DNA from: Pedobacter cryoconitis
Lineage (GTDB): Bacteria; Bacteroidota; Bacteroidia; Sphingobacteriales; Sphingobacteriaceae
Direction: 5' to 3'
DNA: 64,000 bases
Assembly (NCBI RefSeq): GCF_001590605.1
Contig: NZ_CP014504.1
Location: forward strand, 620,001-684,000
A model generated the notes under the pieces. That model did not search any database. It saw nothing but the letters and a program-made list of their open reading frames with translations, and was not told where the DNA came from. The position numbers and the translations under genes are program-made. Below, in pieces: positions 43,038-53,200 of this stretch (positions are counted from its first letter, which is position 1; each line of letters opens with the position of its first letter).

Positions 43038-44756
43038 ATGAAGAAAATATTCTACCTACTTGTTTTTTCCTGCATGATACTTTCTTCATGTGAAAAAGCA
43101 CTGGACGAACCAGCGCAAGGCGTGGTTTCAGGAGAGGATCTCAGTACTCCTGAAAATATTGATAAAATGGTAATAGCGGCCTATTCCGCTCTTGGTAATG
43201 ACCACTATACCTCACCCTATTCTAGTATGTGGCCTTATGGAAGCGTACGCGGTGGGGATACTTACAAAGGTGGTGATGGCCCCGGAGATCTTTCTGAGTT
43301 CCATTTGTTCGAAACCTTTTCATTGAACAGACCGGATAATGCACTTCTTGATCAATTATGGTTCAGGTTGTATATCGGCGTTGGAAGAGCGAATGACGCC
43401 CTGATAAAAATGGATGGCGTGGCCGAAAGTGCTTATCCGAATAAAGTACAACGCCAGGCAGAATTGCGATTTTTAAGGGGACATTTTTATTTCCTGTTGA
43501 AAATTCTTTTTAAATACGTGCCTTATATTGACCAGAATACAAAAAAAGCTGACTATGCAACCATTTCGAATAAGGCATTGAGCAATGATGCCCTCTGGAC
43601 CAAAATTGCTGATGATTTCAGAGCTGCGGCAAAAGACCTGCCTGTAGATCAGGGAGATCAGGGAAGAGTAAGCAAAAATGCAGCAAAGGCCTATTTGGCG
43701 AAAGTTCTGTTGTATCAGGCTTATGTACAGGGAGAGAATAATAGCGTGAGTGGAATTGACGCTGCTAAATTAAATGAGGTAAATACACTTTGTGATGAGG
43801 TAATTGCTTCTGGTAAATTCAGCTTGAATACTGATTATGCCAGTAACTTTCTGTCAGCAGGGGACAATAAACCGGAATCTGTATTTGCTATTCAATACTC
43901 AAAAGATGATGGCACACCAAAAGGCAGGTTAGATTACGGGCATGCTTTGAACTATCCAATGAACCAGGAATACGGATGCTGTGGTTTTAATATTCCGAGT
44001 CATGATTTGATTAATGCTTTTAAAACAGATCCCAATGGATTGCCGTTATTTACTACTTACAATAATACTGATGCTGCAGCAGCTTTGGATTTTCAGACCA
44101 GCTCATTTGACCCGCGTTTAGATCATACGGTAGCCAAACCAGGTGCACCGTTTAAATATAAGTCTGCTTTTGTTTTTCAGCGTTCCTGGGCACGTGCTCC
44201 TGCAATTTATGATGCCTTTGCCAGTATGAAAGAAGCTGTGCTGCCTGATGATCCATCTTTTCAAAAAGTTCCGCCGTTTATTGGCAGTTCTAAAAACTGG
44301 GCAGTTATCCGTTACGCAGATGTATTGCTTTGGAAGGCCGAAGCACTCATAGAGCTAAACAGACCTTTTGAAGCTGTACCCCTGATCAATCAGCTTAGAA
44401 ACAGGGCTAATGCAAGTAAAACCCTGCTAAAAAATGCCAGTGGAAATGCAACTTCCAATTATAATGTACAGCTTTACCAACCAGGGGTGAATTGTAACTG
44501 GACACCTGAGTATGCGCGGCAGGCCCTGAGGTTTGAAAGAAGACTGGAATTTGCTACAGAGGGTTATCATTTCTTTGATTTGGTGAGATGGGGAATGGCT
44601 TCCCAGACGATGAATGCTTATTTCAATATTGAAAAATCTAGGGTTGCACACCTTGGTGATGCCAGATTTACAGGCGGCAGAGATGAATACTTTCCTATTC
44701 CTTTAAATCAGATTAACTTTAGCGGCGGTGTATACAAACAAAATAATGGCTGGTAG
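43038..44756 (+). CDS. SusD/RagB family nutrient-binding lipoprotein of the fructan locus
   Basis: The 572-residue protein has a signal peptide with lipobox LSSC (Cys18) followed by EKALDEPAQGVVSGED, then the standard SusD TPR core (QRQAELRFLRGHFYFLLKILFKYVPYI, VSKNAAKAYLAKVLLYQAYVQG) and a C-terminal RYADVLLWKAEALIELNRPFEAVPLINQLRNRA segment. It binds the fructan at the cell surface and closes over SusC. The GH32 gene follows 67 bases downstream. Confidence 0.92.
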   Translation: MKKIFYLLVFSCMILSSCEKALDEPAQGVVSGEDLSTPENIDKMVIAAYSALGNDHYTSPYSSMWPYGSVRGGDTYKGGDGPGDLSEFHLFETFSLNRPDNALLDQLWFRLYIGVGRANDALIKMDGVAESAYPNKVQRQAELRFLRGHFYFLLKILFKYVPYIDQNTKKADYATISNKALSNDALWTKIADDFRAAAKDLPVDQGDQGRVSKNAAKAYLAKVLLYQAYVQGENNSVSGIDAAKLNEVNTLCDEVIASGKFSLNTDYASNFLSAGDNKPESVFAIQYSKDDGTPKGRLDYGHALNYPMNQEYGCCGFNIPSHDLINAFKTDPNGLPLFTTYNNTDAAAALDFQTSSFDPRLDHTVAKPGAPFKYKSAFVFQRSWARAPAIYDAFASMKEAVLPDDPSFQKVPPFIGSSKNWAVIRYADVLLWKAEALIELNRPFEAVPLINQLRNRANASKTLLKNASGNATSNYNVQLYQPGVNCNWTPEYARQALRFERRLEFATEGYHFFDLVRWGMASQTMNAYFNIEKSRVAHLGDARFTGGRDEYFPIPLNQINFSGGVYKQNNGW

Positions 44757-44823
44757 TCAGCTCAATGTTCAGAAGTATTACGCCGAACATTTAAATTAAT
44801 TTACATTAAGCAATCTTTATCAT

Positions 44824-46332
44824 ATGAAAATCAGCCATATATTACCCTTGCTACTTTTATCCTTTGCTACGATTTCAACTCAATCTATAGCTCAATCTGT
44901 TCAGCAAGAAGAATACAGACCGCAGTTCCATTTCTCTCCAAAAGCCCATTGGATGAATGATCCAAACGGAATGGTTTATTACAATGGGACTTATCATCTT
45001 TTCTTTCAATATTATCCTGATGGTACCACATGGGGGCCAATGCATTGGGGCCACGCCACCACCAACAATTTTTTGAAGTGGGAGGAGAAACCTATTGCAC
45101 TTTATCCGGATAGTTTAGGGATGATATTTTCTGGTAGTATCGTTGTTGATCAGCACAATACAGCAGGTTTTGGAGAAAATGCTTTCATTGCGATATTTAC
45201 GCATCACAATCAAAAGATAGAGGAGGCTAAAACAGGGCTGCACCAGTATCAAAGTATTGCATATAGTAATGATGAAGGAAAAACCTGGACAAAATATAAA
45301 GGAAATCCTGTGCTTCCAAATCCCGGGATAAGCGATTTCAGAGATCCAAAAGTAATGTGGTATGAGGCCGGTAAAAAATGGATCATGACCCTGGCTACAA
45401 AAGACAGGATAACTTTCTATTCCTCAGCAAATTTAAAGGACTGGAAAAGAGAAAGTGATTTTGGTGCAAATCTTGGTGCACATGGAGGGGTATGGGAATG
45501 CCCGGACCTTTTTCCACTGGAACATAATGGCAAAACCGTTTGGGTACTTTTAGTCAGTATCAATCCCGGAGGGCCAAATGGAGGATCAGCGACCCAATAT
45601 TTCACAGGTGATTTTGACGGTAATAAGTTTGTACCAGGTTCCAAAGCAGAGAAATGGATAGATTATGGAACAGACAACTATGCTGGCGTAACCTGGTCAA
45701 ATACTGGTAAACGGAAAATCTTTATTGGCTGGATGAACAACTGGCAATATGCAAACGTGGTACCCACAAAGAACTGGAGAGGTGCGACAACAATTGCCAG
45801 AGATCTGTCTCTGGAAGAGAAAGCAGGCGATTTTTACTTGCGGTCTGTCCCGGTAAAAGAAATGAATGCACAGCTCAGACCAGTTTATAAAAAACAAGCT
45901 TTAACGCTCCATAAGGAAATTGAGTTGTCTGCTTATGCTAAAGATCTCCATGGAAGGTTAAAGCTGGACTTTACCTTTAATACGACTAAAAGTATTCAGG
46001 TTGTGCTGAGTAATAAAGAAGGGCAAAAGCTGCTGGTTGGTTATGATCATCAAACAAAAACATACTATATTGACAGAACTCATTCTGGTGCTGCTGACTT
46101 TGAAAAAGGGTTCGCAAAAAAGCACAGTGCGCCAAGAATAGCTACTGCAATAAATGCCAGAATCAGCCTGATACTGGATGTGGCTTCAGCAGAACTTTTT
46201 GCGGATGATGGTTTAACAGTGATGACTGATATATTTTTCCCTAAAAGCTTAATCAATGGAATTAAGTTATCCGGAAATGGAAACCAAAAAATAACTAACA
46301 TCGTTATCTCAGCAATACCTTCTTTTAAATAG
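44824..46332 (+). CDS. Glycoside hydrolase family 32 fructanase (levanase/inulinase type)
   Basis: The 502-residue protein has a signal peptide (residues 1-24, ending SIAQ) and the GH32 five-bladed propeller: nucleophile Asp46 in WMNDPNG, transition-state Asp174 in SDFRDPKV and acid/base Glu225 in WECPDLF, with a C-terminal beta-sandwich (about 350-502). It hydrolyses beta-fructosyl links in levan, inulin or sucrose. Export as a soluble protein without lipobox suggests a periplasmic or secreted exo-enzyme. It ends the fructan operon and is followed by a strong terminator. Confidence 0.93.
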   Translation: MKISHILPLLLLSFATISTQSIAQSVQQEEYRPQFHFSPKAHWMNDPNGMVYYNGTYHLFFQYYPDGTTWGPMHWGHATTNNFLKWEEKPIALYPDSLGMIFSGSIVVDQHNTAGFGENAFIAIFTHHNQKIEEAKTGLHQYQSIAYSNDEGKTWTKYKGNPVLPNPGISDFRDPKVMWYEAGKKWIMTLATKDRITFYSSANLKDWKRESDFGANLGAHGGVWECPDLFPLEHNGKTVWVLLVSINPGGPNGGSATQYFTGDFDGNKFVPGSKAEKWIDYGTDNYAGVTWSNTGKRKIFIGWMNNWQYANVVPTKNWRGATTIARDLSLEEKAGDFYLRSVPVKEMNAQLRPVYKKQALTLHKEIELSAYAKDLHGRLKLDFTFNTTKSIQVVLSNKEGQKLLVGYDHQTKTYYIDRTHSGAADFEKGFAKKHSAPRIATAINARISLILDVASAELFADDGLTVMTDIFFPKSLINGIKLSGNGNQKITNIVISAIPSFK

Positions 46333-46378
46333 GTAAGATCTCTGCTTCCGGGCAGTAAAAATACAACGCAATCAGCTC

Positions 46379-46440
46379 AAGAGCCTGCTCTACACTGCCC
46401 CAAATACACTATTTTGGGGGCAGTGTAGAGCAGGCTCTTT
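46379..46440 (+). terminator. Long terminator of the fructan operon
   Basis: AAGAGCCTGCTCTACACTGCCCC and GGGGCAGTGTAGAGCAGGCTCTT form a 23-bp perfect stem around a 15-base loop, ending in a T-run. It lies 46 bases after the GH32 stop, between convergent operons. Confidence 0.85.
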
Positions 46441-46484
46441 TAATATCGCATTCACTGGCTATACTTATTTATAGCTTACAGTTT

Positions 46485-47624
46485 TTATTTAAATAATTGA
46501 GCTAAAGTCTGGTTTAATTCTTCTCCTCTTAAATCTTTTCCTACGACATTGCCATTGGGATCAATAAGGAAACTGGCTGGTACCGCTCTGACACCATATT
46601 CTTTGGCAGCGGAATTTTGCCATCCTTTTAGTTCAGAAACATGTGTCCAGATTAGGCCATCAGCTTCAATGGCTTTCAGCCACGCATCTTTTTTTGAATC
46701 CAGAGAGATGCCCAGAATTTCAAAGCCTTTATCATGGTATTTCTTATAAGCAGCAACCACGTTAGGATTCTCTTTTCTGCAAGGGCCACACCAGCTTGCC
46801 CAGAAGTCAATCAGTACATATTTGCCTTTAAAATCTGACAAATGAACGATCTTACCATCCTTGTTAGACATACTAATTGCCGGAGCAGCCTTACCTTTAG
46901 CCGTTTTTGCATCCGTTGCCAGTGCTTTGGTGATCAGGTCACCTATAGCAGATTGCTGGGCTTCTTTCGTTAAACCCGCAAACAGTTCCCTGGCGACAGG
47001 AAAGTTTGGATAGCCGATAAAACGGTCGTAAATAATTGCTGCAGTTCCGGCAGAGGAAGAATGCTGATTGACGTATTCTTTTACTGCGATTTGATTTTTT
47101 TTATCCAGGTCTGCAAATTCCTTGTCAAATCCGGCACGTGTTAAAGAATCTACTTTAGTTCCGGCAGCTTTGGCGGCTTTTTCCGCTTTATCGAGCCTGT
47201 CATAGATACCACCTGCTATTGTGGTAATTTCTTTCCATGGGCCTTTGTAAAAACTTTGGTATACCTCCTGAGCTGAAGATCCTTTGATTTCAGCGCTGGC
47301 AAGACTGTCTGCCGGTTTCGTTACAGTAATAGCCGAATTCTCCAGGATAAACTGAATAGGGTATTTCAGGCCTTTAGTATTTAAACTGTAAAAATCCGGG
47401 GATTTTACCGATCCTTTGAATACGAATTTACCATTGACCACTTGAGCAGAATCGACTTTAACAGGATTGCCGTTCAGCTCATGCTCCAGGTAAATCTTAC
47501 CAGATGCAACGGGAATATTTCCCTTCAAAAGGTATTTTCCATTTTGAGCAAAGCTTTGTGCGCCAGAGCAGATCATTACTGCTGCGAAGGGCAATATTGC
47601 GAATGCTTTTTTAAAATTTTTCAT
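46485..47624 (-). CDS. TlpA-like thioredoxin-fold protein with DUF4369 N-domain
   Basis: The 379-residue protein has a signal peptide (residues 1-27, ending AQSFAQ), a DUF4369 domain (about 30-130), a helical linker (about 140-235) and a C-terminal TlpA/thioredoxin domain with WCGPC at 278-282 (Cys279, Cys282). It acts in the periplasm as a disulfide reductase or oxidoreductase. It is the last gene of the minus-strand SusCD unit, 27 bases after a second TlpA-like gene. In this phylum such pairs commonly follow SusCD genes, but their task there is not settled. Confidence 0.9.
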   Translation of the reverse strand: MKNFKKAFAILPFAAVMICSGAQSFAQNGKYLLKGNIPVASGKIYLEHELNGNPVKVDSAQVVNGKFVFKGSVKSPDFYSLNTKGLKYPIQFILENSAITVTKPADSLASAEIKGSSAQEVYQSFYKGPWKEITTIAGGIYDRLDKAEKAAKAAGTKVDSLTRAGFDKEFADLDKKNQIAVKEYVNQHSSSAGTAAIIYDRFIGYPNFPVARELFAGLTKEAQQSAIGDLITKALATDAKTAKGKAAPAISMSNKDGKIVHLSDFKGKYVLIDFWASWCGPCRKENPNVVAAYKKYHDKGFEILGISLDSKKDAWLKAIEADGLIWTHVSELKGWQNSAAKEYGVRAVPASFLIDPNGNVVGKDLRGEELNQTLAQLFK

Positions 47625-47651
47625 CTTTGTATTGTTAAATGTTAGGGGTCT

Positions 47652-48818
47652 TTATAATTTCATTTTAGCGAGCATTTCTTCAAGGCTCAGATTTTCGGCA
47701 ATAACTATCCCTTTTTCATCAAGTAAAAACATTGCCGGAATGGCTTGTATTTTCCATGCGGCTGAAGTACCCCCATTGTCCAGGAAGCTTGGCCAAGGCA
47801 ATTGCTCTTCTTTTTGCGCCTTTGTCCAGTCTGCTTCTTTTTTATCAATAGAAATACTCACAATCTGCAGGCCCTTGTCTTTCAGATCCGCATAAGTTTT
47901 TTTGAGATGGGGGATAGACTTACGGCATGGCACACACCACGAGGCCCAGAAATCAACCAGCACATATTGATGTCCTTTGGTTAAAGCAGCCAGATCCTTT
48001 GTTAAAGTTCCATTACTTTTCAGGTCTAACAAAGGAGCAGACTTACCTGTAAAACCAACCGGATTGATCAATTCACCAAGTATTTTTCCGTAATAGCTGT
48101 CTTTGGCCTGTTTCGGGAAAGCAGCATACATAGTATTATCTTTTGGTGTATAATAGCTGTAAAGCTCCAGGGCTAAAAACGGCCCCCACCAGCTGTCCTT
48201 GTTGTCACTGACTGCTTTTGCCAGGCTTTGCTCAGCAAGTTTAAAGAATGCAGATTCATTGTCCGCAATCTTTTTCCATGCAGCAGTTTCTTTCAGCTGT
48301 TTCACCAAAACTGTATCCTTGGCCTGATATGCTTTGTTCACCTGATCCATAAATCCTTTGCCCGCTTCATTATTGGCTTTATAAAGGGAATCGAGCATAT
48401 ACTTTGGCGCCACTTTTTTAAGGTACAGCAACTGTGCCGCACTACCTTTCACTACCACATCAGTAAATTCATAATACTCGTTTTGACCATCACCTTTCAG
48501 CGTAGCAACTGCCTGAAAGTTGATTTTAGCAGGCTCCACCATCAGTGACGTTGCACCCGGAGTTCCTTCTACCTGAATAGAGAAGAACCGTATACCGTCC
48601 ACTTTACTATTAAAAATGAACTGTCCTTTTAAAACTGTTGCCGTTGCAACTGGTTTTTCATCGGTATGAGTAGCGCCAGGAACGAGGTTTAATTTTGTGC
48701 CTTCCGGCAATCCTTTGATACTACCTGTAATGGTAAAAGGTGCTAAAGCTGCTGTTGCAGTACCCACAAACGCCATCAGCAGAAGGAATGTTAGGGTAGC
48801 CTTTGTCGTATATTTCAT
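47652..48818 (-). CDS. TlpA-like thioredoxin-fold protein with DUF4369-like N-domain, CVPC active site
   Basis: The 388-residue protein has a signal peptide (residues 1-24), a beta-rich DUF4369-like domain (about 27-125), a helical middle and a thioredoxin domain with WCVPC at 294-298 (Cys295, Cys298). The active-site dipeptide VP differs from the GP of its neighbour, which should change its redox potential. It lies 23 bases after SusD and 27 bases before the other TlpA-like gene, all on one strand. Confidence 0.9.
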   Translation of the reverse strand: MKYTTKATLTFLLLMAFVGTATAALAPFTITGSIKGLPEGTKLNLVPGATHTDEKPVATATVLKGQFIFNSKVDGIRFFSIQVEGTPGATSLMVEPAKINFQAVATLKGDGQNEYYEFTDVVVKGSAAQLLYLKKVAPKYMLDSLYKANNEAGKGFMDQVNKAYQAKDTVLVKQLKETAAWKKIADNESAFFKLAEQSLAKAVSDNKDSWWGPFLALELYSYYTPKDNTMYAAFPKQAKDSYYGKILGELINPVGFTGKSAPLLDLKSNGTLTKDLAALTKGHQYVLVDFWASWCVPCRKSIPHLKKTYADLKDKGLQIVSISIDKKEADWTKAQKEEQLPWPSFLDNGGTSAAWKIQAIPAMFLLDEKGIVIAENLSLEEMLAKMKL

Positions 48819-48841
48819 ATGCTTTTTAAAATCAGGATTAT

Positions 48842-50254
48842 TTATTTGTCGACATTTTGTTTAATGGTCCCGTTGCCCGGATTTTTAAATGCGCCCTGAG
48901 GGAAAGGCATTGTCCACAAATGAGAAGATGGGGACAGGGAGTAATTTTGTCCATTTTCTGTTTTTGTCAGGGTCGTCGCATAGTTCGGGTCTTTATTTAA
49001 TCGGCGTGCATCAGCGAAAGTGGTAATGCTGTTGATCAGCTCATTGGCTTTGGTACGTTGAATCAGCTTCACTGCCGTTATCATATTCGATGCCGTAAGT
49101 GGAACATAGTTTTGTGCGAAGATCCTTTTCACACGAACGGCATTCAATGTGGCCATCGCTCCTGGAATATCATTCAAACGTGCCTGACATTCAGCTTTAA
49201 TCAGATAAACCTCAGTTGTGGTCAGGCCGCCATAATTATAAAAACCAGTGGTGATGCTGGTATAATAAGTGTCAGCAGCGACAGTTCTTAACTTCCAGCG
49301 TGAAGCAAACCTGGCATCACCAGTTTCAAATCTGGTTGCGCGATCAGTTCTCAATGCAGATTCACGTGCCGCATTATAGTTTGTGCCATGTCGGAAATAA
49401 TAGTTCTCTACAAAGTCAAAGCCCATTGGTGACTGGGCATTGGTATACACATCCGGTTGTTCGATCTGTGTTTTATAAGTTGTATAAAACTGCGTCCAGT
49501 CGTATAATTTATCGTTATACTTCAATGCCTCATTTGCCGAGCTCAATGCTGCTGCATACTGGCCCATAGTGAGCAATAAACGAGCTTTGAGCGCATAGGC
49601 TGCACCTAAGTTCGGATGTAAAACTGTTGCACTGGTGGCGCGGAGATTTGGAATTGCCTCCTCAATATCTTTCAGCATGAAGGTATACAATTCTTTAATG
49701 CTGACCTGCGTATGAGGCGCATTGATGTCGGCACTTAAGATCAGCGGCACTGCTAATTTACTGGCAGCATTAGCCTCCTCATAGGTATCAGCATAATAGT
49801 TGGTCAGTACATAATAATTGAGTGCTCTTAAAACTTTTGCCTGGGCAATCAGCTGCGCTTTATCGGCTTCTGAACTTTCTGTTGCAGCAGGAACATGCTC
49901 AATCAGGAGGTTACTTGTTGATATCGCGGTATAGGCATTGTAATAGGTTGTCTCGTCACCATTATTCAGTGCGATCCTGTCCGCATTCTCATTCCAGAAA
50001 TAATTTGCCGAGTATAATGGATAATAATTCAGGTTTGCTGTAGTTTCAAACTTATCATTCATTAAGAGTACCGCCTGCGTTATAGTTGTACGCTGGTTTC
50101 CATATTCATCACGAATCATTGCTTCATAATCGGCCAGCGTGGTTGGAACTTTTACTCCTTTTGGAACAACATCCAGAAATTTCTTGCAACTGCTCAAACT
50201 AACTAATAGTATCAGTGCTGAGATTTTCAGTGTATTTGATAATATTTTTTTCAT
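48842..50254 (-). CDS. SusD/RagB family nutrient-binding lipoprotein
   Basis: The 470-residue protein has a signal peptide with lipobox LSSC (Cys23) and the opening KKFLDVVPKGVKVPTTLADYEAMI, typical of the sub-group that pairs with STN-type SusC proteins. The TPR core (AKVLRALNYYVLTNYYADTY) and C-terminal ANELINSITTFADARRLNKDPNY follow. It binds the imported nutrient on the cell surface. SusC ends 11 bases upstream and a TlpA-like gene starts 23 bases downstream. Confidence 0.9.
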   Translation of the reverse strand: MKKILSNTLKISALILLVSLSSCKKFLDVVPKGVKVPTTLADYEAMIRDEYGNQRTTITQAVLLMNDKFETTANLNYYPLYSANYFWNENADRIALNNGDETTYYNAYTAISTSNLLIEHVPAATESSEADKAQLIAQAKVLRALNYYVLTNYYADTYEEANAASKLAVPLILSADINAPHTQVSIKELYTFMLKDIEEAIPNLRATSATVLHPNLGAAYALKARLLLTMGQYAAALSSANEALKYNDKLYDWTQFYTTYKTQIEQPDVYTNAQSPMGFDFVENYYFRHGTNYNAARESALRTDRATRFETGDARFASRWKLRTVAADTYYTSITTGFYNYGGLTTTEVYLIKAECQARLNDIPGAMATLNAVRVKRIFAQNYVPLTASNMITAVKLIQRTKANELINSITTFADARRLNKDPNYATTLTKTENGQNYSLSPSSHLWTMPFPQGAFKNPGNGTIKQNVDK

Positions 50255-50265
50255 CTCTTCTTGCT

Positions 50266-53200
50266 TTAAAAATTAACATAAACACCCCATACATAATTTG
50301 CCGGGAGATATCCATTCAGTAAATATTTAGCGTCTTTGCTTTTCGCTATCGTGAATGCATTCTCCACATTGAACTGGAACCTTAAATTCTCCAGGTTTGC
50401 CTTTTTGATAAACGCTTTCGGTAAGCGGTAGGCAATGGAGATGTTTCTAAGACGGATGTTTGACGCATCAATCACATTGATATCTGATTTCTGATAGATA
50501 TCAGCGCTCTGGCTGTTATAGGCCGGATCTTCTGCAAATACCAATCTGGGAATATCAGTTCTGTTCTCATCACCAGGATTTTTCCATCTGTTGGTAATTT
50601 CTTTATTTACCGCAGTAATTTCAGTTACATAACCCCCAAGGGCGCTATTATAGGAACTTCCCAGCGCTGGTAAAAATGTATTTCTCATTTTATGTCCACC
50701 TTCAAACGTCAGCAAAAATGAAAAAGAGAAGTTTTTATATTCCAGCAGGTTATTCCATGAACCACTATAAACAGGAACTGTAGAGCCACTGTAAACAATA
50801 GATTCTAAAGTGGCTGGTGAACTCAATACTTTTTCCCCTTTCTCATTGTAAACCTGCGGCAGGCCATCTGCGCTTAATCCTGCCCAACGGTAACTATAAA
50901 GCGCATTGTAAGGATTTCCAATCCGCGGATATGCCTGTGGCTGATCCAGTTGCAAATAATATACTGGTGCTTCGATGTTAACATAAGTCACCTTATTTTT
51001 GTTATGCGCATATAAAATACTGGTATTCCAGGTCAGCTCTTTGCTGCGGATAACATCGGCAGAGATAGAGATCTCAATTCCTTTGTTTGTCATTTCTCCA
51101 TTGTTGATCGCATAAGTAGAATAGCCAAATCCTTCTGTTGGTACACCCATGGTGCTTGCGAGCAGGTCTTTACCTTGTTTATGGTAGTAGTCAACAGATC
51201 CGCTGATGCGGTTTTTGAACAAGGCAAAATCAGTACCGATGTTGTTGGTTGTTGTTTTTTCCCATGACAATAAAGGATTTGGCCGGGAACTTACCGTACC
51301 CGACTGACCACCTACATTATTGTTGCTATTGTAATAAGCCGTCAGGTATGGCGCTGCATCCTTTGCGATATTTCCACCGATACCATGCGACACCCTTAGT
51401 TTTAGCAGATCTACCCATCCGGCATTGAAGAAAGATTCTTTATAAATATTCCATCCGCCACCAACAGACCACAGAGGTTTATTCTGATATTTAGAATTGG
51501 TACCCCATAAGTTGGAACGGTCCCAGCGCAAACTACCAGTTACCAGATATTTACTGTCATAGGCATAAGCTGCATTCGCGTAGACAGACACGAATCTGTT
51601 TACATTTTCACGCTGAGTGGCAATATCACTATTCGAAAAATATTTACCACCCAGAATTGCACCTTGTACTGCGGCCAGCGCTTTGGCATCAATCAGATCA
51701 AATGTCAAAACATTCGGATCGTAGTTATACAGATACTGATCTTTAAATTCCAGCTTTGTGTTTTTTATTTCAGTACCCACAATGGCAGTCAGGTTATGTT
51801 TATCTCCAAATGTTTTGTCGATATTCAGTTGCTGACGGAAATTAGAGGCGGAAGTAAAGTTATTCTGATCGTAATTGATGTTTCCATAAGGCATGTTAAA
51901 AGTTACCGGGCCCTGGCCAACCTTTCCGGCATAACCATTGATCATATCTCTCACATAATAAGAGTCTTTTTCATACAGCCTGTTGAAGCGGTCTGAACCA
52001 AACTCATATTGAAAAGTAGAACGGTAAGACAGCCATTTTGTAATATTTGCATTTAATTTAATGAATGACCTGTTACTAAAACTTTTTAACCTGCCGAGAT
52101 TACGGCCCTGCTCATCCAGCGGCGTAATGTCCATGTTGTAAAGGCCATTGGTACTGATCAGCGACATCGTATTTGCACTCAGGCGCGAAGCAGCAGTGGA
52201 GGTAAAGTTAGTTCTATCTTCATTGGTCAGCCTGTCATATGGCAAATAGGTATAACCCGGAGATGAAGTGTTATAACTTTGCTGTGCCGCATTATTATAA
52301 GACAAGTAATTGCTGAGTTCCAGTGTCAGCCATTTATTGATTTTTGTTGTATTGTTTATGTTTAAGCCGAGGGTTTCGTCTTTTGTATATTTATTTTCAG
52401 ACTTATCGTTGCGATAGGTAAGTGAAGAATAAAAAGAATTGCTTTCAGAGGCCGTGCCAGCACTCACATTATATTGCTGATAAAGTGGGTTACGCTTGCT
52501 ATACTTTTTGACATCGTCATAGTATTGATAGCCACCGGATGCCAGCTGATTTAACTTCGCATCCAGCTGCGCCTGAGTTAATGTTCCTGCATATTTTGCC
52601 AGGATTGCTTTAATTCCCTGGCTCTGATAACCTGCATTGGTTAATAAATTGGCTGCATAAGCAGCAGAATTTACAGCCTTTAATTCTGGATTTCTGATTT
52701 CCCACTCTTTTTCAATATCGATAATATCAGCCGAACTGGTCAGGTTACCGGTATATACTGCAGGTGAGGAAATTGTCAGTGTACTGGAAGCAGAGATTTG
52801 AACTTTGCCTTTTTTAGGTTTTTTTGTGACAATAACAACAACTCCATTTGCTGCTCTTGCCCCATAAATAGAAGCCGCTGCAGCATCTTTTAATACTGTA
52901 ATACTTTCAATGTCTTCCAGATTTAATCCTGGCAGGTTCTCTGTAATCGTACCACTGGTATTGTATTTTGTATTTTCTACCGGAAAGCCGTCAATTACAT
53001 ATAAAGGATTGGTCACGCCTCTCATCGAGGTCGTTCCTCTGATCAGGCCATTGTTATATCCTGCAACCCTGCCTTCCAATAATGAATTCAGACTGCTCAG
53101 GCGCTGCTGTTCGAGTTTTTTTACCGGGATGGTGGAGAATGCCCCGGTAACACGCTCTTTTGGGAGCGTCTGATATCCGGTAGAGACGGTAACTTCTTCC

